A stretch of DNA of 64,000 nt, from the NCBI RefSeq assembly GCF_009856415.1, contig NZ_WMEZ01000004.1, positions 124,001-188,000 on the forward strand, read 5' to 3'. Made by a program: the position numbers and the translations under genes. Position 1 is the first letter of the stretch, and every line of letters starts with the position of its first letter. A model generated the notes under the pieces. The model was not told where the DNA came from, did not search any database, and was given only the letters and a program-made list of their open reading frames with translations. The stretch comes from Halobacillus litoralis. Its GTDB lineage: Bacteria > Bacillota > Bacilli > Bacillales > Halobacillaceae. Below are positions 56,201-64,000 of this stretch, piece after piece.

Positions 56201-56648
56201 GATCCACCCATCGCTCTTTAGACGCTTCTATTTTGTCAGTCATACGATTAGAGATCGACTCCGCCCACGGAGAACTCGAAGTCATTTGGATGAAAATCAA
56301 ACCTTCTTTGTACATGGCCAATTGCTCAAGTGTTATGTTTTCTTTTTCTGTTTGAGCCATTGAACTTATTTCGAGCAGGTTTTGGTAACCCCTGGTTGTT
56401 TCCGCCAAGAGAATCATTGGAAAGGAGAGTGTCTGATCAATGACAGATGTCTTCAAACCGATGATAGGTTTCAATCCCTCTTTCTTACATTCCTCATAAA
56501 AAGAGACCGCTCCACTCATTGTATCCTGATCAGTAAGGGCAACAGCTTCAAACCCTGATTCTTTGGCTGACCGTACAAGGTCCTTGATTTTAATCGTACT
56601 GTTCATCAAGCTATATCCTGATTGCACATTCAAATGGGTAAACGTCAT
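53295..56648 (-). CDS. dnaE: DNA polymerase III alpha subunit DnaE
   Basis: About 1117 residues, a Gram-positive DnaE. The N-terminal PHP domain starts FTHLNVQSGYSLMNS. The palm has GPGRGSAAGS and the catalytic PDIDIDF (about 379-385). RAVSKKQADVLEEER and FNRSHAVAYSLISYRLAYMKAHYP follow, then HhH and an OB-fold (VAVVIDGLREIRTKRGDPMAFLTISDETAEMDAVLFPE). It extends RNA primers before PolC takes over. ATG at 56648 has GAAGGTG ahead. Located between ytsJ and ytrH as in B. subtilis. Confidence 0.97.
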   Translation of the reverse strand: MTFTHLNVQSGYSLMNSTIKIKDLVRSAKESGFEAVALTDQDTMSGAVSFYEECKKEGLKPIIGLKTSVIDQTLSFPMILLAETTRGYQNLLEISSMAQTEKENITLEQLAMYKEGLIFIQMTSSSPWAESISNRMTDKIEASKERWVDLLGQNRLYLSIQDRDLHSERQLHTPLREWVKRNGMNVVAIGDVRYLDRGDSDAFQCLRAIDEGSRYSPENNDHHYYLKSQEEMERFFGEWWPESLIATKEIVDACQVDLELNRQLLPSYPSPENKSSDAYLRQLCESSLPEKYDPKNRDRALERLNHELSIIATMGFSDYFLIVWDFISYARTNGIQAGPGRGSAAGSIVSYLLGITQVDPLEYHLLFERFLNPERVTMPDIDIDFPDHRRDEVISYVAEKYGSDHVAQICTFGTFAARSVLRELFKVLKIDESDASFILHQIPKTTTSSLVDLVKKSEELKEYIRNSDRLKLLFRVATKLEGLPRHVSTHAAGVVLSEEPLVKYTALLKSQGPVSLTQFAMGDLEKVGLLKIDFLGLRNLSFLERMEKKVQRYRQRDFSISHIPLDDHQTFDLLKSGRTNGVFQLESQGMKNVLLRLKPNHFEDVVAVNALYRPGPMEYIPLYIERKHGLRDVEYPHPDLKPILAHTFGVLVYQEQIMEVARRVAGYSLGEADLLRRAVSKKQADVLEEERMTFVQGCKAKGYVESIAHQLFDWIVKFSNYGFNRSHAVAYSLISYRLAYMKAHYPSYFMAELMNAHLGDHEKMTMYIREARDMNVKVKAPSVNKSQALNHDDSGEIRIGMTAVKGVGYQAAQAILEERSRGPFRNLNDFCLRVDGKVVSRKVIEALVLAGAFDDLHQNRASVLASIDQALEQGELFKEFQDQPGFFGNELDMEMVEVEPFPPLKRLSMEKEVLGTYMSQHPLGHQRKELHEKGIVPISEAHRFTKKQVEVAVVIDGLREIRTKRGDPMAFLTISDETAEMDAVLFPETYRNIKVWVKEQMLVDLKGKVDERRGQKQLIINHAEPLDMGAFPSEKKQRLFIKVTEENEHYSIEKLKKLTEYFPGNTPIFIFRSEDRVTYKLDETYCLEVNDISVGKLNEFFGESSVAIRPVKDGEDH

Positions 56649-56778
56649 TTCGCACACCTTCTTTCATGTAAATTATAGCTACTCTGGGGACTGGATGAAA
56701 GCCTTCTGCATAAAGAGAGGGATGAAAGAATAATGGTTAGATAAGAAACTATTTTCAGACAGCGAAAAGAGGGACAAG

Positions 56779-57111
56779 ATGGAAGATCGTTTAGTCGTAT
56801 CCATGATTCAATGCTTCTTTATCGCGTTCGGAGTGATCGTCGGTGGAACCATTATCGGAAGTATAGGAAGTTTGTTGACAGGTGAAGCCGTTTTGACATC
56901 CATGTTTCGGATCGCAAAAGGGCTGAGGATTTGGGCCATCGTGGCAGCCATCGGCGGAACCTTTGATGCCATTAGCAATTTCGAGAAAGGAATCTTCGAT
57001 GGTTCCACTTTTGATATCTTCAGGCAGGTAATGATCATCATTGCGGCCATGGGTGGAGTAAAAACAGCACTGCTTCTTTTTGAATGGTTATTGGGTGATG
57101 AGGTGACTTAA
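56779..57111 (+). CDS. ytrH: Sporulation membrane protein YtrH
   Basis: A 110-residue protein with three hydrophobic segments (about 7-33, 45-65, 82-104) and the YtrH sequence MIQCFFIAFGVIVGGTIIGSIGS. In B. subtilis it is made in the mother cell (sigma-E) and needed for efficient sporulation. AAGAGGGAC precedes the start. The stop overlaps the ytrI start (TAATG). Confidence 0.92.
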   Translation: MEDRLVVSMIQCFFIAFGVIVGGTIIGSIGSLLTGEAVLTSMFRIAKGLRIWAIVAAIGGTFDAISNFEKGIFDGSTFDIFRQVMIIIAAMGGVKTALLLFEWLLGDEVT

Positions 57112-57608
57112 TGCACTTTCCTGCCTATCACAAAAACAAAGAATGGAGACGTTTTTTTGCAGGTCTTGTTTTAGGGGCGATTGTTGGGTATGCCTTTTTT
57201 ATTTACGTTCATGGCCAATTGCAGCAAAAGTACACAGAAGAACATATAGAAATGACTGCCCAATTAAGTGAATGGGAAACCAAATATGAAGCTCTTTTAA
57301 ACAACCAGGATCAAGAATCAAAAGGGAAGCCCATGAGTGTCAAAGAAATAAGTATCGTTTTTACAAATGCCAAGAAACTGGAGGTTGACCTGCTGACCCA
57401 GCACCAGCTGAATGCATTGGTCAAAGATCAACTGGTCACTGTATCCGGTAAGGATGTCTCAATCGTCGCTGATCAAGTGGACCTCATCATCTCGACGATT
57501 GAGAATAAAAACTACGTTGTCGATGATTTCACTTATGAGTTGAAAGTGACAAAATTAATTGTAGCTGAAACCATGACCTTGCACCTCGAAATTAAATTAA
57601 AACGATAG
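57111..57608 (+). CDS. ytrI: Sporulation membrane protein YtrI
   Basis: A 165-residue protein with an N-terminal transmembrane helix (about 16-36), a short coiled coil (QLQQKYTEEHIEMTAQLSEWETKYEALL, in part) and a soluble domain. Translationally coupled to ytrH, as in B. subtilis, where the pair is required for normal sporulation. Function otherwise unknown. Confidence 0.9.
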   Translation: MHFPAYHKNKEWRRFFAGLVLGAIVGYAFFIYVHGQLQQKYTEEHIEMTAQLSEWETKYEALLNNQDQESKGKPMSVKEISIVFTNAKKLEVDLLTQHQLNALVKDQLVTVSGKDVSIVADQVDLIISTIENKNYVVDDFTYELKVTKLIVAETMTLHLEIKLKR

Positions 57609-57614
57609 GAATCT

Positions 57615-57643
57615 GAGCAGGCCTAATTCGCCTGCTCTTTTTT
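57615..57643 (+). terminator. Terminator of ytrHI
   Basis: GAGCAGGC (57615-57622) pairs with GCCTGCTC (57630-57637), then TTTTTT. It overlaps the end of the convergent nrnA. Confidence 0.85.
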
Positions 57644-58582
57644 ATACTTCAAACATTCGACTTCAAGTTCTTTTGCAATTTCAGAGGTTTCATCCCAGGA
57701 AGATGCGGATGCGCCTGAGGCCATCGGGTGTCCTCCTCCATTATGGTTGGCTGCGATCCCATTAATTACCGGTCCTTTCGAGCGTAAGCGGACACGGATG
57801 GTATCTTCTTCCTCCACAAAAAAGGCCCATGCAAGCATCCCTTCGATATCTCCGAGCAAACCTACGAGCTGACTCGTTTCCGAAGGAGAAACGTTAAAAT
57901 CATCCAACGTTTTACGATCGAGACGGATGGTTGAATACCCCGCTTCATGAACGGTGAAATTTTGTAAAACATATCCTTTCAGCTTGGCAACATGAACAGG
58001 TGTCTTATACATTTCGTTATACAAGGACGGTCGATCAAATTCAAAATTCACAAGGTTTGCTGCATAAGACAGCGTCTGTTTAGTCGTACTTGGAAAAAGG
58101 AACCGCCCCGTGTCCCCTACAATTCCTGCATAGAGAAGCCGAGCTGCTTCATCAGTAAGGACCAATCCATCCTCAGCAAACTCAGAGTACAATTGATAAA
58201 TCATCTCTGAAGTGGAGCTTGCGGTGGTATCCACCCATTGGATATCACCATACGCATCGACTTCTGGATGGTGATCGATTTTTATTAAAAGGTCTCCTTG
58301 ATCATAACGCTGATCATCGATACGAGCCTGATTGGCAGTATCGCACACGATTGTAAGAGCTCCTTTAAAGGCTTCATCAGGTACTTCATCCATAGTAGTC
58401 AGGAACTCCAGAGAGGGTTCAGCTGTGCCGGTGATAAACACCTGCTTTTGTGGAAAAGTGGCTTGAATCAATGCCGCTAAACCAGCCTGTGATCCATAGG
58501 CATCCGGGTCTGGACGGACATGACGATGGATGATGATCACTTCGTGATCCTTGATAGCTTTCATAATGGCCTGCTTACTCAT
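57623..58582 (-). CDS. nrnA: Bifunctional oligoribonuclease/pAp phosphatase NrnA
   Basis: A 319-residue DHH/DHHA1 phosphoesterase. It degrades short RNAs and dephosphorylates pAp. IHRHVRPDPDAYGSQAGLA, CDTANQARID, the DHH motif KIDHHPEVDAYG and VGDTGRFLFPSTT supply Mn ligands. C-terminal DHHA1 ends with NHNGGGHPMASGAS. Corresponds to B. subtilis YtqI (NrnA) by position and length. Confidence 0.95.
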   Translation of the reverse strand: MSKQAIMKAIKDHEVIIIHRHVRPDPDAYGSQAGLAALIQATFPQKQVFITGTAEPSLEFLTTMDEVPDEAFKGALTIVCDTANQARIDDQRYDQGDLLIKIDHHPEVDAYGDIQWVDTTASSTSEMIYQLYSEFAEDGLVLTDEAARLLYAGIVGDTGRFLFPSTTKQTLSYAANLVNFEFDRPSLYNEMYKTPVHVAKLKGYVLQNFTVHEAGYSTIRLDRKTLDDFNVSPSETSQLVGLLGDIEGMLAWAFFVEEEDTIRVRLRSKGPVINGIAANHNGGGHPMASGASASSWDETSEIAKELEVECLKYKKEQAN

Positions 58583-58701
58583 AAATAGGGCCTCCTCTTT
58601 TACTTTCTGTGTTATTTAATTATAGAATCCTCTGTACAGGTAGCCTTTTCTGCAGAAACAAGCTACAATAAAAGGGAAAATTAAACGCAGGAGTCGATCA
58701 A

Positions 58702-59004
58702 ATGATTATTTTCCCGATCCTTATATTAGTCTCTTTTGTGCTTTACATCTACTACAAAGTAATGATTGTCCGTTCCAATGATCCTTTGACTCAAGAGTAC
58801 TTAAATAGTAAATCCAAGCTATTTCTTGGAAGTTTCATTTTCTTTTTTGGGATTAACCAATATGTATTCTACCAAACGAAACTCTCACTTTTCGTAGGCA
58901 TTGTATTCATTGCTTTCGGTGTTTTCCAAGCCCGGTTGGGATGGAAAGCCAGCAAGCATTACCAGGCAGAATTCCAAAAACATCGCACAAGCCCTCAATC
59001 ATGA
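58702..59004 (+). CDS. ytpI: YtpI-like membrane protein
   Basis: A 100-residue protein with three hydrophobic segments (about 1-19, 39-60, 62-80) and the YtpI hallmark FFGINQYVF. Same length as B. subtilis YtpI and same position between nrnA and ytoI. GCAGGAG precedes the start. Function unknown. Confidence 0.88.
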   Translation: MIIFPILILVSFVLYIYYKVMIVRSNDPLTQEYLNSKSKLFLGSFIFFFGINQYVFYQTKLSLFVGIVFIAFGVFQARLGWKASKHYQAEFQKHRTSPQS

Positions 59005-59013
59005 ATGTCTAAG

Positions 59014-59044
59014 AAAAAGTCGCTGTTGCTCAGCGACTTTTTTT
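59014..59044. terminator. Terminator between ytpI and ytoI
   Basis: AAAGTCGCTG (59016-59025) pairs with CAGCGACTTT (59031-59040), then TTTT; the A run on the other side serves ytoI. Confidence 0.88.
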
Positions 59045-60356
59045 ATCGGTCAATAAGTTGGGCCATAAGAAGGGCTTTCCCGACGATTGATTTCTCATGG
59101 TGAACCTCGATGTCTACTTTGGCAAATTTCCTTCCGACCTCCAAAATTTGAGGACGCACTTCTATATCACTTTCGATTTGAACCGGTTTAATGAAATAGA
59201 CTGAAATGTTTTCAACCACAAGATCGCCCTTTTTATACTTCCTCAATAATCTACTCGAGGCTTCTGTGATTAAAGAAATGAAAACACCATAAGACATCGT
59301 TCCAAGGGGATTCGTCATCTGCGGTGTTACTTTGGTTTGCCACACAGGGTTTGAGTCATCTTCTGTGATGACTTCCATGCGGTTTGTCGCAAGATCATCA
59401 ATCGTTTCGCCAACCTGAGGCTGCCTTTGAATATGCTGCAATGCTTTCAACACATCCTGACGGGAAATGATCCCTTGAAGTTTATGTGAAGGATCGACAA
59501 CGGGCATCAATTCAATCCCTTCCCAAACCATAACATGGGCAGCGTTCGCAAGGGAGGTTTTCGCATGTACGGTCATCGGGTTTCGAGTCATGACTTTTTC
59601 AATCCGCGTCTCTTTATCTTTTCCAATCACATCTCTTGAAGTGACGATGCCGACCACACGATTTTGTTGATCTACTACTGGATAGCGGCTATGGCCTGTC
59701 GCAGTGTTAAATTCATGCCACCTGGCAACGGCATCCGATGATTGCAAGAACTTTGATTCCTCATAGGAAGTATAAATATCATCAACAAGCACAATTTCTT
59801 TTTTAATTAATTGATCATAAATCGCTCTATTGATCATCGTTGCGACTGTAAACGTATCATAACTGGTAGAGATGACGGGAAGCTTCTTTTCATCAGCCAA
59901 CTTTTTAACTGTTTCACTCGTATCGAATCCACCTGTTATTAAAACAGCCGCCCCTTCTTTCACCGCAAGCTCATGAGCATTTGTCCGGTTTCCTACGATA
60001 AGAAGAGAGCCTGCTTCCGTATAACGCATCATTGCTTCAAGCTTCATCGCACCTATGACGAATTTACTTAGGGTTTTATACAGCCCTTCACGTCCGCCAA
60101 GCACTTGACCATCGACGACATTCACAATTTCAGCAAACGTCAATTTTTCTATGTTCTCTTTTTTCTTCTTTTCAATTCTGATGGTTCCGACACGTTCCAT
60201 CGTGCTGACAAGGTCCTGATTCTCCGCTTCTTTGATGGCCCTGTAGGCCGTACCTTCACTGACATTCAATGCTTTCGCTATTCTTCTGACAGATATTTTA
60301 CTGCCGACCGACAGGGATTCTATATGTTCCAGGATCTGTTCGTGTTTTGTTGCCAT
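59043..60356 (-). CDS. ytoI: CBS/DRTGG/hotdog multidomain protein YtoI
   Basis: About 437 residues. An N-terminal helix-turn-helix (ISVRRIAKALNVSEGTAYRAIKEA, about 22-46), a DRTGG domain (about 75-180), two CBS motifs (GHSRYPVVDQQNRVVGIVTSRDVI and GIELMPVVDPSHKLQGIISRQDVL) and a C-terminal thioesterase-type hotdog domain (SYGVFISLITEASSRLL to ALLMAQLID) are visible in order. This layout suggests an adenosine-nucleotide- or acyl-CoA-sensing regulator; no function is proven. I start at the ATG at 60356. Confidence 0.9.
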   Translation of the reverse strand: MATKHEQILEHIESLSVGSKISVRRIAKALNVSEGTAYRAIKEAENQDLVSTMERVGTIRIEKKKKENIEKLTFAEIVNVVDGQVLGGREGLYKTLSKFVIGAMKLEAMMRYTEAGSLLIVGNRTNAHELAVKEGAAVLITGGFDTSETVKKLADEKKLPVISTSYDTFTVATMINRAIYDQLIKKEIVLVDDIYTSYEESKFLQSSDAVARWHEFNTATGHSRYPVVDQQNRVVGIVTSRDVIGKDKETRIEKVMTRNPMTVHAKTSLANAAHVMVWEGIELMPVVDPSHKLQGIISRQDVLKALQHIQRQPQVGETIDDLATNRMEVITEDDSNPVWQTKVTPQMTNPLGTMSYGVFISLITEASSRLLRKYKKGDLVVENISVYFIKPVQIESDIEVRPQILEVGRKFAKVDIEVHHEKSIVGKALLMAQLIDR

Positions 60357-60453
60357 ACGCCCACCAAACTTTCTAACTGTACTAATCCAATTTCTTATAA
60401 TTGTTATTATACAGTTGATACAGATGATCCGCAATTTCTTCCTGAAGTTTCAG

Positions 60454-60488
60454 AAAAAGCCGTTTGTCATAGAGTAGACAAACGGCTT
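60454..60488 (-). terminator. Terminator after ytkL
   Basis: AAGCCGTTTGTC (60457-60468) pairs with GACAAACGGCTT (60477-60488), with TTTTT following on the minus strand. Confidence 0.88.
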
Positions 60489-60501
60489 CGATATTCTAGG
60501 C

Positions 60502-61182
60502 TTAAAGCTCGATAGATTCTCCTGGCTTTAACGCCGTTCCTTTACCTGGTTTCACTTCTTGAGCAAATGCATCCCCGTCCTGGGCAATTAAATCAAAGGT
60601 GTTGTAGTGAACGGGCACGACCTGTTTCGCTTGAATCCATTCAGCAGCGACGAGCGCATCGGATGGTCCCATCGTGAAATTGTCGCCGATTGGAAGGAAT
60701 GCAAGGTCAATGTTATTTCGTTCCCCAATCATTTTCATATCAGAGAACAATCCGGTATCGCCGGCATGGTAAATGGTCTTTCCATCAATTGTTAGTAAAA
60801 TTCCTGTTGGCATTCCGGTGTACACGATCGTTCCATCTTCTTCCTGATAAGAAGACCCATGAAAGGCTTGGGTGAATTTCACATGTCCAAAATCGAATTC
60901 ATGACCTCCACCAATATACATAGGGTGAGCGTTCAAGCCTTTATTTCCAAGATAAGTAGCTAATTCGAACGGAGCTATGACTTGAGCATCATTTCTCTTT
61001 GCAATCTCAAAGGTATCCCCTACGTGATCGTTGTGACCATGAGTGAGCAAAATCACATCTGCTTGTACTTGATCAGCATCCAGGTCTGTATTCCCATTGT
61101 CCGAAATGAACGGATCAAAAAGAATCGTCTTTCCATTGGCTTCAACTTTCACAACAGCATGACCATGATAAGAAACTTTCAT
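60502..61182 (-). CDS. ytkL: Metallo-beta-lactamase-fold hydrolase YtkL (UPF0173)
   Basis: A 226-residue protein, the same length as B. subtilis YtkL. Metal ligands are in the [10 protein letters not shown] motif (about 53-62), [14 protein letters not shown] and VPVHYNTF. Start [14 protein letters not shown] at 61182 behind AAAAGGAG; the longer ORF overlaps the upstream gene. Substrate unknown. Confidence 0.92.
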   Translation of the reverse strand: MKVSYHGHAVVKVEANGKTILFDPFISDNGNTDLDADQVQADVILLTHGHNDHVGDTFEIAKRNDAQVIAPFELATYLGNKGLNAHPMYIGGGHEFDFGHVKFTQAFHGSSYQEEDGTIVYTGMPTGILLTIDGKTIYHAGDTGLFSDMKMIGERNNIDLAFLPIGDNFTMGPSDALVAAEWIQAKQVVPVHYNTFDLIAQDGDAFAQEVKPGKGTALKPGESIEL

Positions 61183-61211
61183 CCATAACACTCCTTTTAA
61201 ACATTGCTTAT

Positions 61212-62759
61212 TTAGTAATTTCGCCAAGCCTTTTCATACTTTTGAATAAGATGTGGGTTGATCAAAGTATTGGGTTCCAACTTGACCACTTGGCCTTCTC
61301 CATTCAAGATTTCCCCATCTTCATCTTTTCCAAACACTGTCATAGATTGAAAAACTTCCTCTGTCAGAAAATCAGTTTCCACGGTAAATTGGACCTGTTC
61401 AATCGCCACCGGTTCCCTTGCCGCCATAATAAAACCCCAATTTCCAAAGCTCGGAACATCCACATGAAAGTTTTCCGTGTACAGTCCTGTGGAGGCCACC
61501 GTTTTATCAATCGTCCAGTACACCTCTGTCGCAAAAAGCGGACTTGTCCCCTGGATCATCACTGCCCCTCCAGGGGATAGATGGTTTCTCACTAAAGAAT
61601 AAAACTCCCGTGTATAGAGTTTGTTCAGACTTTCGTTATTCGGATCAGGGAGGTCGATAATAATCACATCATAAAATTGATCCGCATTCTCCAAAAACTT
61701 GAACGCATCTTTATTCAATACATTAACCCTTGGATCATCAAGAGCTCCTTGATTCACTTGAAGCAAATGAAAATTGGATCGTGCAAGATCTGTGACAGCA
61801 GGATCAAGATCAACAAGCGTAATCTCTTTAATTTGCTGATACTTCAATAACTCTTTTGCCGCAATTCCATCTCCCCCACCAAGAATAAGGACATTGTCTT
61901 GCTTCTCAGAAAAAGCAACGGGAGGGTGGACAAGTGTTTCATGGTAACGATGTTCATCCGTAGAACTGAACTGCAGCGATCCGTTTAAGAAAAGACGGGT
62001 GTCTCCTTGTTCCTTTGTAAGTACGATCCTTTGATAAGCACTCTCTTCCATATGAATGATAGGATCTTTATATAGCTTCTGTTCGAAAGAGAAAGCCATT
62101 TCTTCACCAAAAAACAGCCCACCAATGAGAAGAGCCCCAATGATGATTGCCCCTGTCAGATGAATAGAAAACTTTTTAATTTCAGACCGGAATAAATACA
62201 AAACCAATACAGCAACAGCTAAATTAATACAAGCAACAAAAAAGGCGCTTTTCACCATACCCATTTGTGGTCTGAGATAGAAAGCAAAAAGGAGACCACC
62301 GATCAACCCACCGGCATAATCTGAAAAGAGTACCCTGGCCGTACTTCGGTTGAGCTCGACCCCTATTTCATTTGCCTTTCTGATAAGGATTGGCAACTCA
62401 AGACCGGTTAGAGCCCCAATGGTGAATGTTACTAGATATAGGAACAGAGCATCCGTCCCTGCAGGGGCAAAAGCCGTCATACCAAACATTGTGAAGCTTG
62501 AAAACCCTCCGATCAGGGCGACCATGTACTCAATCCAAATGAACGTGACAATCAGCCGTTTCATTACTCTTTCACTTATACTCGCACCGATCCCCATCCC
62601 GGTAAGGAACAAACTGATCGTCAAGGTGTATTGTTTTACGCCATCACCGAGTATGTACGAACCGAGCGCTCCAAATAACACTTCAAATATAATGCCGCAT
62701 ATGGAAACAATGCCTGAGGCCCAGTAAATAAAATGACTCTTTCTAATATTCGCTTCCAC
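61212..62759 (-). CDS. Membrane-anchored spermidine-synthase-like aminopropyltransferase
   Basis: 515 residues. The first 220 residues form about seven membrane helices. The rest is a polyamine-synthase (PABS) domain with [18 protein letters not shown] (GGGDG at 294-298), [12 protein letters not shown] and the catalytic [10 protein letters not shown] (369-374). Soluble SpeE uses decarboxylated AdoMet and putrescine; this integral form may act on a membrane-linked acceptor, which is inference. Start is GTG. It follows DUF4247 and DUF350 genes, a grouping that also recurs with AdoMet decarboxylase and PspA-type genes in other bacteria, as I recall. A terminator-like hairpin separates it from the DUF350 gene. 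Confidence 0.88.
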   Translation of the reverse strand: MEANIRKSHFIYWASGIVSICGIIFEVLFGALGSYILGDGVKQYTLTISLFLTGMGIGASISERVMKRLIVTFIWIEYMVALIGGFSSFTMFGMTAFAPAGTDALFLYLVTFTIGALTGLELPILIRKANEIGVELNRSTARVLFSDYAGGLIGGLLFAFYLRPQMGMVKSAFFVACINLAVAVLVLYLFRSEIKKFSIHLTGAIIIGALLIGGLFFGEEMAFSFEQKLYKDPIIHMEESAYQRIVLTKEQGDTRLFLNGSLQFSSTDEHRYHETLVHPPVAFSEKQDNVLILGGGDGIAAKELLKYQQIKEITLVDLDPAVTDLARSNFHLLQVNQGALDDPRVNVLNKDAFKFLENADQFYDVIIIDLPDPNNESLNKLYTREFYSLVRNHLSPGGAVMIQGTSPLFATEVYWTIDKTVASTGLYTENFHVDVPSFGNWGFIMAAREPVAIEQVQFTVETDFLTEEVFQSMTVFGKDEDGEILNGEGQVVKLEPNTLINPHLIQKYEKAWRNY

Positions 62760-62787
62760 TTATGTTCACTCCACTTACACTCGTATG

Positions 62788-62823
62788 TTAAAAAGCCACT
62801 ATGAGAATAGTTCATAGTGGCTT
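62788..62823 (-). terminator. Terminator-like hairpin between the DUF350 gene and the aminopropyltransferase gene
   Basis: AAGCCACTATGA (62793-62804) pairs with TCATAGTGGCTT (62812-62823), followed by TTTTT on the minus strand. It would end or attenuate the DUF4247-DUF350 transcript. Confidence 0.8.
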
Positions 62824-62844
62824 CTCTCAGTTGGTAGAACGTCG

Positions 62845-63240
62845 TTATGTAATCGACGCGCCGATTACAAAGGCCAGACCGATCGATACCCCCATCGTAA
62901 TGATTCCGACCGCTGTATTATTTTCCTTCAATTTCGTTTCAACAGAAAACTTACGTGTGAACAATTCAAATAAAAGGTAGGCAATCATTTGGAGGACAAC
63001 TCCGTACGCTCCCCAAATCAATGTATCCCATACAGTAAAACTATGATAGATTGCAAACGACAGGACAATACAGATGCCGATGATTTTTCCTGCTATGGAC
63101 ATCGCAACGGCCTGATTCCCTTGCTTTACCTCTTCCCAATCCTTATACTGCCTGGTTAACCATTCGAAGATAACCAATCCAAGAACAACAATTACAATCG
63201 CCATCACAAAATATCCTAACGTAGCCAAAAATGGTTCCAT
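62845..63240 (-). CDS. DUF350 (UPF0719) membrane protein, second paralogue
   Basis: A 131-residue, four-helix membrane protein with the DUF350 signature WEEVKQGNQAVAMSIAGKIIGI and ENNTAVGIITMGVSIGLAFVIGA. It is clearly related to YshE at 3729-4136. AAAGGAGG precedes the start. Placed 14 bases after the DUF4247 gene, so the two probably form a complex or pathway with the aminopropyltransferase-like protein. E. coli YjfL is the same family and sits near a polyamine-modifying enzyme gene (established knowledge). Biochemical role unknown. Confidence 0.88.
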   Translation of the reverse strand: MEPFLATLGYFVMAIVIVVLGLVIFEWLTRQYKDWEEVKQGNQAVAMSIAGKIIGICIVLSFAIYHSFTVWDTLIWGAYGVVLQMIAYLLFELFTRKFSVETKLKENNTAVGIITMGVSIGLAFVIGASIT

Positions 63241-63254
63241 AATAATGACCTCCT

Positions 63255-63926
63255 TTATTTTCCTGTACCAGGGCCTCCACCACGGTTCGAAGACCCTCTC
63301 ATAGAAGTGGTGCCGCCTGAATTATAATTTCCGTACATCCCATATCCACCATAACAGTTCCCCGTTTGTTGGCAATTCGCCCTGCGACGTTCATACCAGT
63401 CGTTAGACCCCAATGATCGGTTCAGAATAGATCCTAAGAATAAACCACTGAAGAAACCGGGAGAATAATGATTCCTCACAAAATCATCGGATGCAAGTTC
63501 AATTGTTATCACTCCAGGTTCCTCTGTACTTTCCTGGAGAATTACAAAATGATCAGGATAAATCAGGGCTTGCTTATTTTCCTGCCTTTCACTTATTTCT
63601 TCTGGGGAAATAGCTGAGGTCAAAGAATCTGACACCTCGGTTAACGTCAATTCTTTTGTCATATAAATTCTTGAAATGCCCTGATCGGATCTGACCGTAT
63701 CCAAGAGAGGGAAATGATCCTGAATCAGTGATTCGATATCGTTGGCGTCCGAATTTTCTAATCCACTCAGAATCTCTGACCGATCCGGCTCTGAAGGCAG
63801 TTCACCATATGTATCTTCGGTATAAGAACCTGACATCCCTCTTTGGTCATTTCCTCCGAATGCATTGAACAATAAGAAAAAGGCAATGATTCCTACGACT
63901 ATGATCCCTGCATAATCTTTCAACAT
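63255..63926 (-). CDS. DUF4247-family protein
   Basis: About 223 residues. An N-terminal membrane helix or signal anchor (about 5-22, YAGIIVVGIIAFFLLFNAF) is followed by a soluble domain ending VITIELASDDFVRNHY and a Gly/Ser/Asn-rich tail after residue 165 (CYGGYGMYGNYNSGG and GGGPGTGK). This fits DUF4247. Start at 63926 behind AAGGAGG; the ORF extending to 63992 has no ribosome site. First visible gene of the cluster with DUF350 and the aminopropyltransferase; further members may lie beyond the window end. Confidence 0.85.
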   Translation of the reverse strand: MLKDYAGIIVVGIIAFFLLFNAFGGNDQRGMSGSYTEDTYGELPSEPDRSEILSGLENSDANDIESLIQDHFPLLDTVRSDQGISRIYMTKELTLTEVSDSLTSAISPEEISERQENKQALIYPDHFVILQESTEEPGVITIELASDDFVRNHYSPGFFSGLFLGSILNRSLGSNDWYERRRANCQQTGNCYGGYGMYGNYNSGGTTSMRGSSNRGGGPGTGK

Positions 63927-64000
63927 ACATCCTCCTTCCATACAACAAAGGCTCAGGGAACACTGAGCGCTAGAGTCGGGTACTGCTGTCACTATTAAAC

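Overview
The window comes from a low-GC, endospore-forming Bacillaceae bacterium. Gene content and order follow the Bacillus subtilis chromosome from the fad/lcfA region through mutSB, pheST, rplT, thrS, dnaBI, polA, phoPR, the TCA genes, pyk/pfkA, accDA and dnaE to ytoI/ytkL. Almost everything is on the minus strand. Sporulation genes (sspI, ytxC, ytaF, ytvI, ytrH, ytrI) are present. Many proteins are rich in Asp and Glu, which suggests a moderately halophilic genus such as Halobacillus; that genus guess is inference from composition and recall.

Layout. 1-3000: fatty-acid degradation (enoyl-CoA hydratase, TetR-type FadR, LcfA) with a FadR operator. 3640-10260: yshE, mutSB, polX, cvpA-like yshB, zapA and rnhC. 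10330-16940: pheST with a T-box, ysgA, sspI, M42 peptidase and a dUTPase. 17000-23500: ysdB behind a sigma-W-type promoter, ysdA, the infC-rpmI-rplT operon behind an L20-type leader and starting with AUU, and thrS with a T-box. 23500-31960: ytxC, dnaI, dnaB, nrdR, speD, gapB with CcpN-type sites, coaE, ytaF and mutM. 31970-40000: polA, an hflK/hflC pair and phoR/phoP. 40200-44300: a MaoC-like protein and mdh-icd-citZ. 44550-53200: ytvI, fxsA, pyk, pfkA, accDA, a GntR regulator and malic enzyme. 53290-61200: dnaE, ytrHI, nrnA, ytpI, ytoI and ytkL. 61200-64000: a membrane-anchored spermidine-synthase-like protein, a DUF350 protein and a DUF4247 protein.

How the genes work together: central carbon metabolism (pfkA, pyk, gapB, malic enzyme, citZ-icd-mdh) sits next to fatty-acid synthesis (accDA) and degradation (fad) genes. 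Local regulators and operators are visible for FadR, a FadR-type GntR protein, CcpN, T-boxes, the L20 leader and sigma-W.

The most unusual content is non-coding. Four large copies of a roughly 510-545 bp composite element occur at about 3.0, 17.0, 20.7 and 36.8 kb, with two decayed relics at about 19.05 and 45.7 kb. Each large copy is bounded by 19-21 bp terminal inverted repeats (GAAGACTCAGTTTCGAGAT type) and holds two related long hairpin modules placed head to head. Hairpin stems carry compensatory changes between copies. The internal segment is inverted relative to the outer flanks in two of the four copies, and one copy carries a nested 121 bp insertion that is itself mostly a long hairpin. 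I did not recognise this as a named family from the sequence alone; similar repeats may be widespread in Bacillaceae.
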